Of a stretch of 7,509 bases of DNA, positions 5,323-7,509 are shown one piece after another. Positions within the stretch are counted from its first letter, which is position 1, and every line of letters begins with the position of its first letter. A program made the translations under genes and the position numbers. The notes under the pieces were generated by a model. That model was given only the letters and a program-made list of their open reading frames with translations, had not been told where the DNA came from and did not search any database. The DNA is from an uncultured Pseudomonadota bacterium. GTDB taxonomy: Bacteria; Myxococcota_A; UBA9042; CAIXZC01. The stretch lies in contig CALGBT010000437.1 of the NCBI GenBank assembly GCA_937884235.1, positions 1-7,509 on the forward strand. The letters run 5' to 3'.

Positions 5323-7509
5323 ATGCGAAGTTATCTGATACTACTGGCCGCAGCAACAGTGGCGCTCGCCCCCATCGGCTGCTCCAGGGACGGCAACGGC
5401 GCCGGGGAGAGCACGGATTCCAAGACCGGCAAGGATGGTAACAAGTCTGCTTCGGGAAGCTACTGGATTGACCCGGACGGAAATCGGCATCCTTACGAAG
5501 AAGGGGAAGAACCAGCGGTAGAGACCGCCATGCTCGGTCTCTACTCGCTGACCCCGGCCGCCAACTGCGAGGAAGTCACAGCCCAGTGGCAGGAGGCGGC
5601 CATCGTCAACATGGAGAAGCAACTCGAAGAAAACCGGCAGCGTTTGCTCAATCCGGGCGATTGCTACTGGGAAGATGAGTACGGCTACGCTGACTGCAGT
5701 GCAGCTGAGGTTTCCTCGGGAGAGGAGGAAGAGGGGGCCTCAGAGTACTCCACTACCAACACCCAGGAGGTAGGAGTCGACGAGGCCGACTTCCTCAAGA
5801 ACGACGGTTCATTCATCTACATGGTGGTGAATGGCGAATTCAAGATCATCGACGCCTGGCCCGCAGAAGAGTCGCACACCATCTCTTCCACCACCATGCC
5901 CGGCACCCCGAAGCGCCTCTACGTGCACAAAGACATCGCGGTGGTTTACTCATCCATGGGCTACGGCTACGGGTACTACAGCGAGTGCACCTACGGCTAC
6001 GACTGCGAATTCACCGGCGATGGTGCTGACCTCCAGATCACGGTCCTCGACATTTCTGACAAGGAGAAGCCCGTGAAACTGCGGGAAATCTCCTTTTCCG
6101 GCTCCTACCTGAGCTCTCGCCGCGTCGAGGACTTCGTCCATACGGTGGTCTACTTTGATGAACCACCCATGCCCGCGGTGAAGCTCGTCCCAGATGAATT
6201 CGCAGAGTATCTCTGGGACTGCTACTGGGAGGACGACACGTTGCCCTACGACCTCACAAAAGTGGATGCCGCTTTTGCCAAGCTGGCAGCGGAGAACGCG
6301 GCAAAGATCAAGGAAGCCTCGGTCGAAGAGTGGCTGCCGAAGGTCACGGATACCTGGTACAAGAACGGAAAACCCGCCATCCAGGGGTCGCCCCTCACCG
6401 ACTGCTCGGGCTACTACCTCTCCCAGACCGGAGACGGCTCCAGCCTGCTCTCTGTGGCATCATTCGACCTGACAGAGTTCTCGCCCATGAAGGCCAGCAC
6501 CATTATCGCCAAGCCCGGTGCGGTTTACGCGTCTAAACAGTCGCTCTACATCGCCACCCGCCACTATCGCGGCTGGGATTACTACAGCAATGGTCAGACC
6601 ACCTGGTTCGAGGAGCTGCCGGAGGGGCTCAATCAGGCCACGTCCCTGCACAAGTTCCTCCTGGCGGCGGATTCGCCCACTACCGGCTACGTGGGCTCAG
6701 GTATCGTCAAGGGGCGCGTCCTCAACCAGTTTGCCATGAGTGACTATCAGGGCAAGCTGCGCATCGCCACCACCCACGGCCACGTGCCTGACCCGGACGT
6801 GCACAGCACAATCTCGATTCTCGAGCCGGTAGATGGGAAGCTCGCCGTCATCGGGCAGCTCGACAACATTGCTCCTACCGAAGACATCCGCAGCGTCCGC
6901 TTCGGCACCGACCTGGGCTTCGTGGTCACCTTCAAAAAGACGGACCCACTCTTCGTCATCGACCTCACCGACCCGACCCTGCCTGTAATCAAAGGCGAGT
7001 TGAAGATCCCGGGATTCTCCACCTACATGCAGTTCATGGACAAGGAGCACCTCCTCACCATCGGCTACGATGCCGATGACCAGGGCTCCTTTGCCTGGTT
7101 CCAGGGAATTCAGCTACAGGTCCTTGATGTTTCGGACATCACCGACCCGAAGCTGCTCCACAAGGAAGTCATCGGCACTCGGGGCTCCACTTCAGACGCC
7201 ACCTCCAACCACTTCGCCTTCAACTACTTCAAGCCCAAGGACCTGCTGGCGGTGCCGATGGTCGTCTGCGAGGAGGGTAGCGGTGGCGGCAGCTACGGCG
7301 ACGAAATGACCTTCAACGGACTGATGGTCTACAACGTCACAGTAGAAGATGGCTTCAACTACGAGGGCGGCATCCCCCACAAGATGTACGAGCCGTACAA
7401 TGACTATTGGGGCAGCAGTTGCGGAAACTGGTGGACCGAGTCAAATTCAACGGTGAAGCGCTCCATCATCATGGACGACTATGTCTACTCAGTGTCCGGC
7501 GAGCAGATC
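5323..7509 (+). CDS. Secreted C-terminal beta-propeller protein, COG4880/Beta_propel type (partial, runs off right edge)
   Basis: The frame opens at the ATG at 5323 and runs 729 codons to the window edge without a stop. A purine-rich ribosome site (GGAGGGAGGAAG, 5308-5319) precedes it. Residues 1-20 form a signal peptide ending PIGC (Cys20), a lipobox-like site with an unusual Pro at -3. The signature STTNTQEVGVDEADFLKNDG (VDEAD at 152-156) followed by FIYMVVNGEFKIIDAWP is typical of the Beta_propel family (COG4880), described as secreted proteins with a C-terminal propeller distantly related to WD40. Later blades are visible as LQITVLDISDKEKPVKL, LFVIDLTDPTLPVIKGEL and LQVLDVSDITDPKLL. The end, STVKRSIIMDDYVYSVSGEQI, looks like the last blade, so only a short tail is probably missing. 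Cys residues cluster near 107-120, 226-233 and 300. No enzyme activity is evident. Coupling to the VWA gene suggests a joint extracellular binding role. Confidence 0.88.
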   Translation, partial: MRSYLILLAAATVALAPIGCSRDGNGAGESTDSKTGKDGNKSASGSYWIDPDGNRHPYEEGEEPAVETAMLGLYSLTPAANCEEVTAQWQEAAIVNMEKQLEENRQRLLNPGDCYWEDEYGYADCSAAEVSSGEEEEGASEYSTTNTQEVGVDEADFLKNDGSFIYMVVNGEFKIIDAWPAEESHTISSTTMPGTPKRLYVHKDIAVVYSSMGYGYGYYSECTYGYDCEFTGDGADLQITVLDISDKEKPVKLREISFSGSYLSSRRVEDFVHTVVYFDEPPMPAVKLVPDEFAEYLWDCYWEDDTLPYDLTKVDAAFAKLAAENAAKIKEASVEEWLPKVTDTWYKNGKPAIQGSPLTDCSGYYLSQTGDGSSLLSVASFDLTEFSPMKASTIIAKPGAVYASKQSLYIATRHYRGWDYYSNGQTTWFEELPEGLNQATSLHKFLLAADSPTTGYVGSGIVKGRVLNQFAMSDYQGKLRIATTHGHVPDPDVHSTISILEPVDGKLAVIGQLDNIAPTEDIRSVRFGTDLGFVVTFKKTDPLFVIDLTDPTLPVIKGELKIPGFSTYMQFMDKEHLLTIGYDADDQGSFAWFQGIQLQVLDVSDITDPKLLHKEVIGTRGSTSDATSNHFAFNYFKPKDLLAVPMVVCEEGSGGGSYGDEMTFNGLMVYNVTVEDGFNYEGGIPHKMYEPYNDYWGSSCGNWWTESNSTVKRSIIMDDYVYSVSGEQI

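Noticed and set aside
4830..5324. A 164-codon minus-strand open frame opposite the VWA gene
   Set aside because: It mirrors the codon bias of the VWA gene, has no ribosome site or recognisable motif, and extends into the next gene's start.

Overview
This 7509-base window is GC-rich and looks like a chromosomal segment of a Myxococcota/Deltaproteobacteria-type bacterium (Bradymonadia- or Polyangia-like). That placement is inferred from protein style: long acidic or D/P-rich linkers after lipoprotein signal peptides, a Cys-rich 'CxxxCxGKxCGxDGCGGSC' module, a YfbK-like VWA protein, a COG4880-type beta-propeller and a strong sigma-54-like promoter. No rRNA, tRNA, CRISPR array, IS element or phage gene was seen.

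Layout: five protein genes form two divergent groups around a 297-bp intergenic region (2991-3287). The left group, on the minus strand, runs from a 531-aa acidic beta-propeller-like lipoprotein (2990 to 1395), across a 101-bp gap, to a secreted 237-aa FTP/PepSY-type propeptide protein (1293 to 580). That gene overlaps by ATGA with a lipoprotein resembling the N-terminal part of fungalysin/thermolysin-like proteins, which starts at 583 and runs off the left edge. The right group, on the plus strand, holds a 669-aa lipoprotein with a Cys-rich module and a complete VWA MIDAS (3288-5297). After 25 bp comes a COG4880/Beta_propel protein (5323 to beyond the right edge, 729 codons present).

All five products carry an export signal and four have a Cys placed as in lipoproteins, so the window encodes cell-envelope or surface proteins rather than cytoplasmic enzymes. 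The right pair suggests a surface binding unit, with a metal-dependent VWA fold next to a propeller. The left group pairs a propeller with a protease-like propeptide and body encoded as two proteins. Whether the two groups work together is inference from the divergent arrangement.

The most interesting non-coding signal is in the shared intergenic region. A near-consensus -24/-12 (sigma-54) promoter faces the left group and a weaker look-alike faces the right group. A 19-bp direct repeat (16/19) and a perfect 6-5-6 palindrome lie between them, at distances suited to an enhancer-binding activator.
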